A stretch of DNA of 64,000 bases from Cupriavidus basilensis OR16. GTDB lineage: Bacteria > Pseudomonadota > Gammaproteobacteria > Burkholderiales > Burkholderiaceae. The stretch is taken from NCBI RefSeq assembly GCF_000243095.1, contig NZ_AHJE01000050.1:1-64000 (forward strand). The letters are read 5' to 3'. The notes beneath the pieces were generated by a model. It made no database searches and was not told where the DNA came from. It saw only the letters and a list, made by a program, of their open reading frames with translations. Below, in pieces: positions 29,065 to 36,906 of the stretch. Made by a program: the position numbers and the translations under genes. Each line of letters opens with the position of its first letter. Position 1 is the stretch's first letter.

Positions 29065-29570
29065 GAGGTCGAGGATGCGCTTCCGGATATCGGGCTGTGG
29101 CGCCTGTGCACCGGTGACGAATGAAAGCTGGATATTCCCTGCGACGAGGTCGTTGATCATCGGCGCTTCACCGCGGTAGGCGTCGTGCGCCATGTCGCCT
29201 TCAGGCAGGTCATTGAGCCGGCTCGCGCTGAGGTGAAAGATGGTCCCGCCCCCCCCACGATCCATACGACATCTTGCCCTTGTGCGCCTGCACGTATTTG
29301 TGCAGGTCCGCAAGGTTGTTGACGCCGAGATGCGAGTTCACGACAAGCACGAGAGGGGCGTCCGCGACTTTTGCAATCAACGCCAGATCCTTGCCCGGGT
29401 TGTATGGCGGCTTCGCATACAGGAACTGGTTGATCATCAGGTTGGAGCTCAGGGCCACGGTCAACGTGTAGCCATCTGGCGCTGCCTTGGCTACGGCATC
29501 CACGCCAAGGTTGCCTGCCGCCCCTGTCTTGTTGTCGACAACCACGGGTCGTCCGTGCGCAGTTCTCCGA
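29065..29570 (-). pseudogene. Bug (TctC-type) binding-protein fragment
   Basis: PVVVDNKTGAAGNLGVDAVA, PPYNPGKDLALIAKVADAP and, after a frame change at a C8 homopolymer (29248-29256), GGTIFHLSASRLNDLPEGD and NDLVAGNIQLSFVT. Both ends are missing. It belongs to the same family as the 12.9-kb gene. Confidence 0.75.
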
Positions 29571-29574
29571 TACT

Positions 29575-30060
29575 CGCGAGTGCTGGCGCAGTTCTGACAG
29601 GACCTGCGCGACAGGATGCAAGTGACCATCGCGCACCCCGAGCTGCCGGACGCGCTCAAGGCGATCGCCGTCAATGCCGTCCTGTCGATCTAGCAGGCCG
29701 CCAACGAGGCCGCCGCCGGCGAACTGACCGCCTTGCGGGCTGAAGCGCGGTGGCAGGCGAGCGAGGCGGAAGCGCAGCGTGACCAGGCGCGGGCCGCGGT
29801 GGTGGTGGCCGAACAAGAAAAAGCTGTCGTGGAAGCCGAACTTGAGGCGGCCCAGCGAACAAGTGCGGCGCTACAGCGGGAATTGGACGCTGAGCGCTAG
29901 GCGCACGGGGCCGCGCGGCGCGTTATGAGGAGGGAACTCGCCAGGTCGAGGCGCCCGAGTGGCAATTGCATGAGTTGCGTACCCAATTCTCGATGGACCC
30001 GGAGCGCACCCGCGAGCAGGTCGCAGTGATGCAGGAGCCACCGGCGCCACGGAGCACCGT
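29575..30060 (+). pseudogene. KfrA-like plasmid coiled-coil protein remnant
   Basis: LPDALKAIAVNAVLSI, then a stop, then a long Ala/Glu/Arg heptad region (QAANEAAAGELTALRAEA, EQEKAVVEAELEAAQRT). This recalls KfrA proteins, which bind plasmid DNA and form coiled coils. It is interrupted by stops and shifts. Confidence 0.6.
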
Positions 30061-30173
30061 GCGAGGAGCGCAACTGCTTGGGATGGGCGACGGTAAAGGC
30101 GCGCTGAGCTCGGGCCACCGAGAGAGGTCGTGGCCCTGCCACGATGGGCAGACCGATCAGAATTTTGGGTAAT

Positions 30174-30410
30174 CGAATGGAAGGGACTTCCCCGCCCCGA
30201 GGCTGCGGCGGAAGCCGCAAGTCGGCATCGAGGTGCCATGATGGCGTGTCGAAATGCCATCACGACCACAGGAGGGGAAGTCCGAAGTCCATTGTTATAG
30301 TGGGTATCGATCTGGCCAAAGACGTGTTTGCCGTTCATGGGGTCGATGCGGCAGGCAAAGCCCTTCTAATCAAGCCGAGAGCTACCCGTGAGCAGTTGGC
30401 CATGCCCCAA
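30174..30410 (+). mobile_element. IS110-family left-end remnant
   Basis: SIVIVGIDLAKDVFAVHGVD with the first catalytic Asp of the DEDD transposase, ending at about ATREQLA. Upstream lies a GC-rich segment flanked by GGACTTCCCC / GGGGAAGTCC, as at IS110 ends. The rest of the transposase is gone, and the next gene's promoter starts directly after it. Confidence 0.7.
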
Positions 30411-30435
30411 CGCACGCGTCGTGATGAGGCATCTG

Positions 30436-30481
30436 GCACGGGATCGGTGCGTGGGTCGGTCCCGCCGTGCCATTCTCGTGC
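30436..30481 (+). promoter_or_regulatory. Putative tandem NtrC enhancer sites
   Basis: Site 1 at 30436-30450 is GCAC-N7-GTGC, a perfect match to the NtrC half-site spacing. Site 2 at 30467-30481 keeps the right half GTGC but has a degenerate left half. The centres are 31 bp apart (three helical turns). They lie about 60-100 bp upstream of the sigma-54 element, where enhancers are expected. Confidence 0.55.
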
Positions 30482-30512
30482 GCCCGCAGCGTGATGCAAC
30501 TTCCGTAATCTA

Positions 30513-30528
30513 TGGCATGGATATTGCC
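30513..30528 (+). promoter_or_regulatory. Sigma-54 (-24/-12) promoter
   Basis: TGGCATG-N4-TTGCC, with GG (30514-30515) and GC (30526-30527) separated by exactly 10 nt. It predicts a transcript start near 30539, immediately before the first leader hairpin. Confidence 0.75.
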
Positions 30529-30540
30529 TATGCGACACAC

Positions 30541-30619
30541 AGGCCAACGGCGGCCTTGAACCAATCTGGCAAGTCGCGATGACACGCTCCGAAAAGGAGC
30601 ATCCCGGGCAACGGCGCCC
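30541..30619 (+). ncRNA. ANTAR-type two-hairpin antitermination leader
   Basis: Hairpin P1 (30541-30556) is AGGCC-AACGGC-GGCCT. Hairpin P2 (30606-30619) is GGGC-AACGGC-GCCC. Both loops are the same hexanucleotide with A at position 1 and G at position 4, the signature recognised by ANTAR-domain antiterminators such as NasR/NasT and EutV. The linker is 49 nt and holds a small hairpin (30586-30600). P2 shares bases with the 5' arm of the downstream terminator, so P2 and terminator are mutually exclusive. No ANTAR gene is present in this window. Confidence 0.8.
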
Positions 30620-30686
30620 CGAAGCGAAATGGTCACGAACCGGACAACCGGTTTGCAGGCATCTCGCTTCGGGGCGCTTTTTCTTT
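30614..30686 (+). terminator. Leader terminator overlapping ANTAR hairpin P2
   Basis: Perfect 14-bp arms GCGCCCCGAAGCGA (30614-30627) and TCGCTTCGGGGCGC (30664-30677), an inner hairpin AACCGG-ACAA-CCGGTT, then TTTTTCTTT. It lies upstream of the gene it controls, as an attenuator does. Confidence 0.9.
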
Positions 30687-30736
30687 GCCGGTCAGCGCGG
30701 TGCGCGTCTGCGTCGACACTACCTGCAAGGCATGGC

Positions 30737-31417
30737 ATGAACGCTTTCTCTACTCAGTCACCCGAGGCCGAAGTGTCCGCCGAAACCATCGGCGGATTGA
30801 TCAACCTTTCCGGAAGGCAGCGCATGCTATCGCAACGGATCGTCCTCCAGATATTGCTCGCTTCGCGGGGGGACACTGCCGCGCTCGATATCGCAGGCAA
30901 GTGCCTGTCAACGTTCGAGTCGGCGCATTCGGATCTCGTAACGGGCAATGAGCGTTTGCCCGGCGCATTCTCCGGCGCTTTGCAGCAACTGTACTTTGGT
31001 AGTCCGCGCGCTGACGCGCGTATCCGTGAATTCATCGCCCAGGTCAGAACGGCGGTAGACGTACCACTGGCCGACACCAGCCGGCGAGCGTCGTCCCTCG
31101 ACGTGCTGGTGGCGCAGGCCACGCCAGTGCTTGAACTGCTGCAGACCGTCACGCAGGCCTACCAAGAGGAGATGCACCGTTGCGAGGCCGCAGTGCGCAA
31201 ACGCCACACCGACCTCGTCGAGCGCCTCAGCGGTATTTCGATGCAGGCGAACATCGTCGCAATGAATGCGCGCATCTCGGCGGCACGGGCGGGAGAGTAC
31301 GGCAGGGAGTTCGCGGTGATCACGCTGGTGCTTGCGGACATCATCAAGGAGATGGATCAGCTGATCCGACACGTCGTCGGCTCGAGCGATGCGTCCAAAG
31401 ATCCAATCAAAATTTAA
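30737..31417 (+). CDS. Soluble PilJ-domain protein with chemoreceptor-tip-like helix
   Basis: 226 residues with no signal peptide or membrane span. About residues 16-130 contain the PilJ/NarX-type sensor motif GRQRMLSQRI. The C-terminal region (IVAMNARISAARAGEYGREF, then VLADIIKEMDQLIRHV) closely resembles the hairpin tip of methyl-accepting chemotaxis proteins. It thus looks like a small cytoplasmic sensor-transducer. It is the first gene after the sigma-54/ANTAR leader and is followed 13 nt later by another PilJ gene, so nitrate or nitrite sensing is a reasonable inference. Confidence 0.75.
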   Translation: MNAFSTQSPEAEVSAETIGGLINLSGRQRMLSQRIVLQILLASRGDTAALDIAGKCLSTFESAHSDLVTGNERLPGAFSGALQQLYFGSPRADARIREFIAQVRTAVDVPLADTSRRASSLDVLVAQATPVLELLQTVTQAYQEEMHRCEAAVRKRHTDLVERLSGISMQANIVAMNARISAARAGEYGREFAVITLVLADIIKEMDQLIRHVVGSSDASKDPIKI

Positions 31418-31430
31418 CGCGGAGACGCCC

Positions 31431-32225
31431 TTGAAACGTTACCTCTGTTCCTTCTGCTTGATTGCCTGCAGCGTCCTGGCGCTGGCCTTGGCCGGGACCG
31501 CTTCGGCCGACACGCTAACGATCAACGCGGCGATCAACAAGGCGGGCCGCCAGCGCATGCTGTCTCAGCGCATGGCCAAGGCTTACTGCCAGGCTGGCCT
31601 CGGTGTTGAAGTCGAACGTTCGAAGAAGGTCCTCGAACAGTCCGTGGCGCTCTTTGACAAGCAGCTCATGGAGCTGAAGGCGTTCGCGCCCACGCCGGAG
31701 ATCAAGGACACCTACGCCAAGCTCGAGCAGACATGGATTCCCTATAAGCAGTTGCTGTCCGGTGGCGATCCGAATCTCGATAGCGCGAAAGCAATCGCAA
31801 AAATGAGCGAAGACGTGCTGAAGCTTGCGCAACAGGGAACCCTCCTGCTCGAGAAACATTCTGGCACCATGATGGGTAAGCTGATCAACGTTGCCGGCCG
31901 CCAGCGGATGCTCTCTCAGAGAATCGCCAAGATCAGCATGTTCCGCGCCTGGGGCATTACCTCCCCCCAGATGGCGCAGGATCTGGACACGGCTACCAGG
32001 GCATTCGCAGCCGCGCAGGAACTCCTCGCCGCGGCACCGCAAAACACAGAGGCAATCCGTCGCGAACTGCAGCTTGCCGGCTCTCAGTGGCTGTTCTTTG
32101 AAGAGGCACTCAATCAGACCGGGGTCAGTCGCGCGGAACAGTTGAGAAACATCGCCACGACCAGCGAGCGTATTCTTCAGGTGATGGATGACGTCACCAG
32201 CATGTATGAAGGGATGCCCAAGTAA
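31431..32225 (+). CDS. Exported protein with two PilJ-type domains
   Basis: 264 residues from a TTG start with GGAGA seven nt upstream. The signal peptide is MKRYLCSFCLIACSVLALAL ... ASA, so the mature protein is periplasmic. Two repeats carry the motif AGRQRMLSQRMAK (near residue 38) and AGRQRMLSQRIAK (near residue 160), matching the sensor domain of PilJ, NarX and NarQ. It has no kinase or transmembrane helix after the signal. It probably binds a small ligand and works with the preceding soluble PilJ protein or a separate receptor. Confidence 0.8.
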   Translation: MKRYLCSFCLIACSVLALALAGTASADTLTINAAINKAGRQRMLSQRMAKAYCQAGLGVEVERSKKVLEQSVALFDKQLMELKAFAPTPEIKDTYAKLEQTWIPYKQLLSGGDPNLDSAKAIAKMSEDVLKLAQQGTLLLEKHSGTMMGKLINVAGRQRMLSQRIAKISMFRAWGITSPQMAQDLDTATRAFAAAQELLAAAPQNTEAIRRELQLAGSQWLFFEEALNQTGVSRAEQLRNIATTSERILQVMDDVTSMYEGMPK

Positions 32226-32373
32226 CCGGGGGGGGCGCTCGAGTCGCCAACCGAATCAACGGTTCGCGCGAATTCGGGCGGCAGTAGGGTGCGGAGTGAA
32301 CAGCGCTGCGCTAATTTGTGGCTAGTCTGCTGGGGCGCCAGCTACTCCGTCACGGGGATCACTCTTCCGGTAT

Positions 32374-32745
32374 CTAGTGCGCCAGCACCGCGCCGAGATT
32401 GAGTGCATCGGCAACTTTCTTCAATAGCTTGTCGCGCGTCCAGATGGTGATGCCTGGTTGTAGGCGCGCGGACGCCAACAGTGACGTGTCGACATATCCG
32501 ATTCCGCGATTGAACAAGCCTTCGCGCTCGATCAGATAAAAGGTCTCCTCCGGCGATGCAACTGGCGCGCGCGGCAGATCGAGCAACGCGCCAAGCACGA
32601 CGTCCCGGTCACGCAGACTACCGAGCGAAATCTCGCCTATCACATATGGATGAGCCAGCACACACCCCTCGGCAAGCAGGCTGATCAGCATAGGGTCAGA
32701 AGCGTTGATGTGGTCAATCCAGACCGACGTGTCGACAAGAATCAT
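32374..32745 (-). CDS. vapC: VapC-type PIN-domain toxin
   Basis: 123 residues. PIN catalytic acids are visible: Asp in MILVDTSVWID, Glu in GEISLG, and the late Asp pair around GYVDTSLLAS and TRDK. These are Mg2+-dependent RNases that cut tRNA or rRNA. The start overlaps the stop of vapB by 4 bp. The gene is intact, one of the few complete accessory modules here. Confidence 0.9.
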   Translation of the reverse strand: MILVDTSVWIDHINASDPMLISLLAEGCVLAHPYVIGEISLGSLRDRDVVLGALLDLPRAPVASPEETFYLIEREGLFNRGIGYVDTSLLASARLQPGITIWTRDKLLKKVADALNLGAVLAH

Positions 32746-32939
32746 TCGACGTCCTGCCGGCGACGCGGCGCCCCCTTGATGCCCGGCTGGCTACCGCCAA
32801 GATTCGCGAGTCGTTTCGCGGCTTCACGCTGGATCAAGGCCTTTAGTGCTTCGCGCACAAGTGCCGTTTTTTCCTCCAGGCCCGTATAGGCTTGAGCCTT
32901 GGCGATCAAGTCGTCATCAAGCGCAATAGTCGTACGCAT
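32742..32939 (-). CDS. vapB: VapB-type antitoxin
   Basis: 65 residues. The N-terminal MRTTIALDDDLIAKAQAYTG is the ribbon/helix DNA-binding part, and the C-terminal Lys/Arg-rich tail masks the toxin. The start at 32939 is chosen for its strong GGAGG. It is transcribed first, overlapping vapC. Confidence 0.88.
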   Translation of the reverse strand: MRTTIALDDDLIAKAQAYTGLEEKTALVREALKALIQREAAKRLANLGGSQPGIKGAPRRRQDVE

Positions 32940-32970
32940 GGGAACCTCCGTAAGTATCAGCACAAATCAC

Positions 32971-32986
32971 AGCATCATTTGATGCT
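32971..32986. promoter_or_regulatory. vapBC operator candidate
   Basis: Palindrome AGCATC-ATTT-GATGCT next to a TATAAG/TATTAT -10-like sequence on the minus strand, 32 bp before vapB. Confidence 0.6.
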
Positions 32987-33239
32987 TATAATAGTGCATT
33001 TTGTCATCCAGTAATTGGAGAGCGCGCCAAAACGGGGGCAAACGACCGGACAAGCGCGGAGAGGCCAAGGAGCCACCTCAAATGCGCGCCGGCTCCGGTC
33101 GTATGCTGAACGATGGTACCCCCCCTCCATCGCCGGAGATGTAGACCACCGCCTTGCCGCTTAGTCGGCCCCCGGTTTGGCGCGGTATCCAATCCCAGGG
33201 GAAAAATGAAGGCTGACCGAGAGTTGACTGACACTGGGC

Positions 33240-33390
33240 AAGATCTAGTTTTTGCAGCCCGATGGAGGCCGGGCGGAGCCGGAGGCGGCCGGCCGTCAGT
33301 TGGTGGTGCTACGTGCCCAATTCTTGACCGAGAGGGAACGGGCGCGCGAGCAGGCCTGCGGTGCTGCTCGGCCTGCGGTGGGCCGAGGTT
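33240..33390 (+). pseudogene. Second KfrA-like remnant
   Basis: A short stretch encodes VVLRAQFLTERERAREQAC in a frame flanked by shifts. It is similar in DNA and protein to part of the 29.9-kb KfrA-like region (ELRTQFSMDPERTREQV). Too short for certainty. Confidence 0.35.
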
Positions 33391-33526
33391 GCTCTTGTGG
33401 GATTTCCTTACCTATTGGTTCGCCACGCCACCTCGATCCGGGGATCTACATTCCCCCATGAAGGGCTATTGCAGACACTGCCAGCACGTCGGAGACTGGG
33501 CGTCACTTCACCATCATGAAGCTGAC

Positions 33527-34003
33527 ATGGAAGCCACAAAAGAGCAGGGCGACGCCGCCAGGAAAAATGCCATGCGTGCCGAGATGCTTCGCGCGCAGGC
33601 GAGGCGGTTCATGAGGTTCGTGGGCGAATGTCTTGCCCAAGAGGGATTCTTGGCCCGCTCCGCGGTGGAAGGCCCAGCGTTACCGGGTGATGAGAGAGAG
33701 AGTTTCGAACTCAATACTAGCTTCGGTCGCGTTTATGCTCAGTTCGGCTTTGCGAAGTGGGATGGACACCTCGTGGGGCGGTACCAATTCTCGCGCTTCG
33801 TTCTAGGCGCGGATGAGATGATGCGGCTGGTTCCGTTCCACGTGATCCTGATCGAGGATCAGGGGAACGCAACCTTTGCCGAGGATGGTTTCTTCGAATG
33901 GAAGATCCCAGATAGTCCGGATGGCAATTACGGCCCGGCGCTCGTCGGCTGTTTGCTCCACGGATTCCAAGAGTCGCTTCCACAGGTAAAGCGACCGCAG
34001 TAG
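33527..34003 (+). CDS. Hypothetical protein
   Basis: 158 residues if ATG 33527 is used. An in-frame ATG at 33458 would add 23 residues with two Cys-X2-Cys-like cysteines, but the upstream DNA looks like plasmid debris. It is helical at the N-terminus (ARKNAMRAEMLRAQARRFMR), then beta-rich with FELNTSFGRVYAQFGFAKWD. No recognised domain. It is followed by a clear terminator, which supports real expression. Confidence 0.6.
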   Translation: MEATKEQGDAARKNAMRAEMLRAQARRFMRFVGECLAQEGFLARSAVEGPALPGDERESFELNTSFGRVYAQFGFAKWDGHLVGRYQFSRFVLGADEMMRLVPFHVILIEDQGNATFAEDGFFEWKIPDSPDGNYGPALVGCLLHGFQESLPQVKRPQ

Positions 34004-34022
34004 AACCGAACCGCCAGAGTAC

Positions 34023-34046
34023 AGCCACCTTCGGGTGGCTTTATTC
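34023..34046 (+). terminator. Terminator after hypothetical gene
   Basis: AGCCACC-TTCG-GGTGGCT followed by TTATT; stable UUCG-type tetraloop. It probably serves both the plus-strand gene and the convergent small gene. Confidence 0.85.
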
Positions 34047-34048
34047 AT

Positions 34049-34252
34049 CTAGGGTGCCAGCGTGCGCACCAGTCTCGACTTCAGTGGCCAAGGTCTAAAT
34101 GCGAGAATCCAGACACAGGCCAGAGGCCCAAAAATAGGTATCAGGGCTAGATACTCGTAGCCCGACTCGAAACGAGCCGTCCGGAAAACCTTCCGGAATG
34201 GGAAGAACCAGAGCGCTTCGAAGACGAGGAAGCCCAGCAGGGAGATGCTCAT
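34049..34252 (-). CDS. Small membrane protein
   Basis: 67 residues with two hydrophobic stretches (SISLLGFLVFEALWFFPF and YLALIPIFGPLACVWILAF) separated by a basic loop. No known family recognised. The start is placed at the internal Met because the upstream extension lacks protein character. Confidence 0.5.
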   Translation of the reverse strand: MSISLLGFLVFEALWFFPFRKVFRTARFESGYEYLALIPIFGPLACVWILAFRPWPLKSRLVRTLAP

Positions 34253-34873
34253 AGCGGCCTTATGGTGCAGTGCACATGTTGGAAGCAGTGTACGGCCGGT
34301 CTGCGTTCTTTGATCCCCCAATATTGGGGGAGCGTTTGCCCGGACGTAGGTGAATGTACTGTGCGGAGGGTGTACCAGTGGCCGCTGGTGCACCTTCTTC
34401 CGCGACGGCAAGACAGTCTGGGACTGCAACGCCAGCTACGCGGCCGCGAATTTCATCTTCGAACCTGCGTCATCGGAGTAGACGGCATGAGCGTCTCACC
34501 CAGAATCCCGGCCAAGCCTCGAGCTTGACCCAGCCGGCGATCCGGTTCCGAATACAAGCGCCCCATCAAGTCGGAGTCGGCTAGCAGCCAAGGCCGCGCC
34601 GAACGCCACTCGGCCTGACAACGCTGTCGCTCTGCCGTGCCTGTGCCAAGGAGGATTGCGTGCTCAAGAGTCCAAGAATGTCCGCGGCGCCCTTGGACGG
34701 GCCGCCAACTAGCTTTTCCAGTGGCCGGTGCTATCTTGTAGTATCGGCGCCCCGGCGAGCTGCGGCGTCGGTTTGCCCACCCACCGCCAGCGACAACGTT
34801 CGACGGCAGGAGCGCCTGAGGCAAAAGTCTGGCTACCGGGCAGCGACTATGTAAGGTAAGGAGAAGGTGGATC
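34253..34873. other. Gene-poor stretch with an 18-bp perfect palindrome
   Basis: Contains tcccccaatattggggga at 34314-34331. Around 34370-34470 a plus frame (SGRWCTFFRDGKTVWDCNAS) looks like a fragment of an unknown small protein. No intact gene. Confidence 0.5.
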
Positions 34874-35179
34874 ATGAAGATGCTACTCACAGTCGAATTC
34901 CCTCATGAGCCCTTCAACGTTCTCGTCAGGGGCGGGAAGGTGGGCGAGGTCATTGAGCGTATCCTGGAAACGATCAAGCCGGAGGCAGCGTACTTTACCG
35001 AGCAAGGCGGAATGCGCTGCGGGGTATTCCTGATCAACGTCGAAAATCCATCTGACGTTCCCGCTTTTGCTGAGCCCTTCTTCCTCAACTTCCAGGCCAA
35101 CTGCAAGTTCCGCATTGTGATGAGCCAGGAAGACCTGCAAAAGGCTGGTCTGGAGGCGCTAGGGAAGAAGTGGGCGTGA
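34874..35179 (+). CDS. Conserved small protein of the group mislabelled panthothenate synthetase
   Basis: 101 residues MKMLLTVEFPHEPFNVLVRG ... KPEAAYFTEQGG. This family is widely labelled panthothenate synthetase but is far too short for PanC and lacks its motifs; the real function is unknown. Good RBS AAGGAGAAGG before the ATG. Single-gene unit. Confidence 0.7.
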   Translation: MKMLLTVEFPHEPFNVLVRGGKVGEVIERILETIKPEAAYFTEQGGMRCGVFLINVENPSDVPAFAEPFFLNFQANCKFRIVMSQEDLQKAGLEALGKKWA

Positions 35180-35530
35180 TGAGGGGTCGGCGAAATCGGT
35201 AATGAACGGCCCCCCGGCCGCCCCGTCCGAGAATGCACCGCTATCTTCCGCATAAGCCCCGGCATGAGCAGGTGAGGTTGGCGAAAGGAAGGGACCGCTA
35301 CCGCGAACGTCAAGGGCAGCCCATGGGCGAATGTTAATTTCACGATCATGAAACTATGCTGTTGGGCGCGTAGAGACCAACAGCATCGACGATGGGCACT
35401 GATACAAAGAGGTCCGGAGGCAAGTCTTCCTGAATGAGGTCGATGCCACGGCGTCAAAATGCGGCTGTCCCCCAATGATCGATCGTGTCAAGCCGGTTAA
35501 TCTTCGGGCCGCAGGGGCTCCGGGCCAATC
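35180..35530. other. Intergenic stretch upstream of tRNA
   Basis: 351 bp with no gene, hairpin terminator or repeat that I can support. The tRNA promoter must lie near its right end. Confidence 0.5.
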
Positions 35531-35609
<79 letters not shown>

Positions 35610-35959
35610 TTCAAATCAAGGGGTTATCACGTTCTGCGTTGTCGTCCCTTGTCCGTTCTGGCTTCCATCTAACCGCCTGGCGGGCGGGTTCCAACAATGG
35701 CAGCCCGGTCGGCACCACGACACAGACACCGTCAAAAGAAAAAAGCCCCCAGCCGCACAGGCTAAGGGCCAAACGTCCAAGAAGAAGTTTGGCGACGCTC
35801 GCAAGTCACCCACGTTTAGTATCCGCTAGCCCCGCGCCAGCCCGCAACCTTGGTTCAGCATGGGCACGCGATGCTTGATGTGCTTGTGCGGCGCCTTGGG
35901 AAAGCCACAACCACGCAAAGTTACAGCGAACCGCAGCTCCTCCCGAAAGGAGGGGAGTC
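35610..35959. other. tRNA 3' flank, no certain gene
   Basis: A short plus frame ending at 35829 has a Lys-rich tail (DTVKRKKPPAAQAKGQTSKK) and could be a small basic protein or chance. No integrase is present here despite the tRNA context. Confidence 0.4.
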
Positions 35960-36469
35960 TCAGTACGTACCCATATAGTCACGCTTGCCAATTTCCACAC
36001 CGTTATGGCGCAGGATCGCGTACGTGGTGGTGACATGGAAGTAGAACTGGGGAAGCCCGTAACTCAGCAGGTACGACTGGCCAGTGAATTTCTTCTCTTT
36101 CGGCGTGCCCGGGCGCGTAACGATTTGGCGCTCCTCGTTGCCATCGATCTGTGCCGACGTGAAGCTTTCGATGAAAGCCAGAGTTCTGCTGATAAGCGCT
36201 TGCAAATCCGCGAAAGTCTGTTCGGTGTCCTCGTACTTGGGAACTTCCACACCGGCAAGACGTGCAGACACGCCCCTGGCGAAATCGGCGGCAATCTGCA
36301 CTTGGCGGATCAAGGGCAACATATCAGGAAACAGGCGGGCTTGCAGTATTGCGCTTGGATCGATGTTCTTCGCAACAGCATGCTCTTCCGTCTTGGCCAG
36401 AATAGCGCTAACGCTGTTCAGCATTTGCTTGAAGAGCGGAACAGAGGTGGCGTACAGGGAAATGGCCAT
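35960..36469 (-). CDS. DUF1993 family protein
   Basis: 169 residues MAISLYATSVPLFKQMLNSV, matching DUF1993, a four-helix DinB-like fold. The RBS AAAGGAAG lies 6 nt before ATG 36469. Expected residues such as PKYEDTEQTFADLQ and SYGLPQFYFHVTTTYAILRH are present. Function unknown; full length. Confidence 0.88.
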   Translation of the reverse strand: MAISLYATSVPLFKQMLNSVSAILAKTEEHAVAKNIDPSAILQARLFPDMLPLIRQVQIAADFARGVSARLAGVEVPKYEDTEQTFADLQALISRTLAFIESFTSAQIDGNEERQIVTRPGTPKEKKFTGQSYLLSYGLPQFYFHVTTTYAILRHNGVEIGKRDYMGTY

Positions 36470-36648
36470 GGAACTTCCTTTAGTTGAATGTGACTCAATT
36501 ATAGACAGGAACCGACGGGCCCTACTTGTGTCGACTCGCCACACATCCTGATTGCCGAGAGGAAGAACGCTCGGCAAGGGTGGTTTATTCCCGCCTGCGC
36601 TGCGGTCCCGCAGACGTGGGCTACAGCAATGTGGCGGTGGCGCCAGTA

Positions 36649-36677
36649 CGCACGACAGGCGGGCCGCCTGTCGTGCG
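36649..36677. repeat. 29-nt perfect palindrome
   Basis: Arms cgcacgacaggcgg and the exact complement with a single central G. No T-run, so probably an operator or REP-like element rather than a terminator. It sits in the 437-bp gap between DUF1993 and the GlxA gene, where no gene is seen. Confidence 0.8.
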
Positions 36678-36906
36678 GAGATCGAAACGAAAGGATCTGT
36701 CGCAATAAGGAGGTTAATGCGAGTTGGATCGATGCGCTGAGGACCACTTACATCGTCAACGAGTAGAACTGGTCCGCAGCATAGCTAAAGCAGAGGCCGT
36801 TGTTACCTCCAGCCACGCACCGATTCACTTAACATAACCTTTAGTGGCGAATTTCATCTGTGGCGGCAAGGTTGTAATGTCCGCTTGAGGCGCCTGTCCA
36901 TGGTAT

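Noticed and set aside
29240..29260. All frameshifts being sequencing errors at homopolymers
   Set aside because: Only this site is a long homopolymer. Most other breaks coincide with missing blocks or a real duplication, so base-calling error is not a general explanation.
30586..30600. The GCTCC-GAAAA-GGAGC hairpin as the second ANTAR site
   Set aside because: Its loop is five nt and lacks the A1/G4 hexaloop; the hairpin at 30606-30619 fits fully.
34874..35179. Pantothenate synthetase (panC)
   Set aside because: At 101 residues and without the HIGH-like motif of PanC, the common label for this family is not supported.
36649..36677. Rho-independent terminator
   Set aside because: No T-run follows on either strand.
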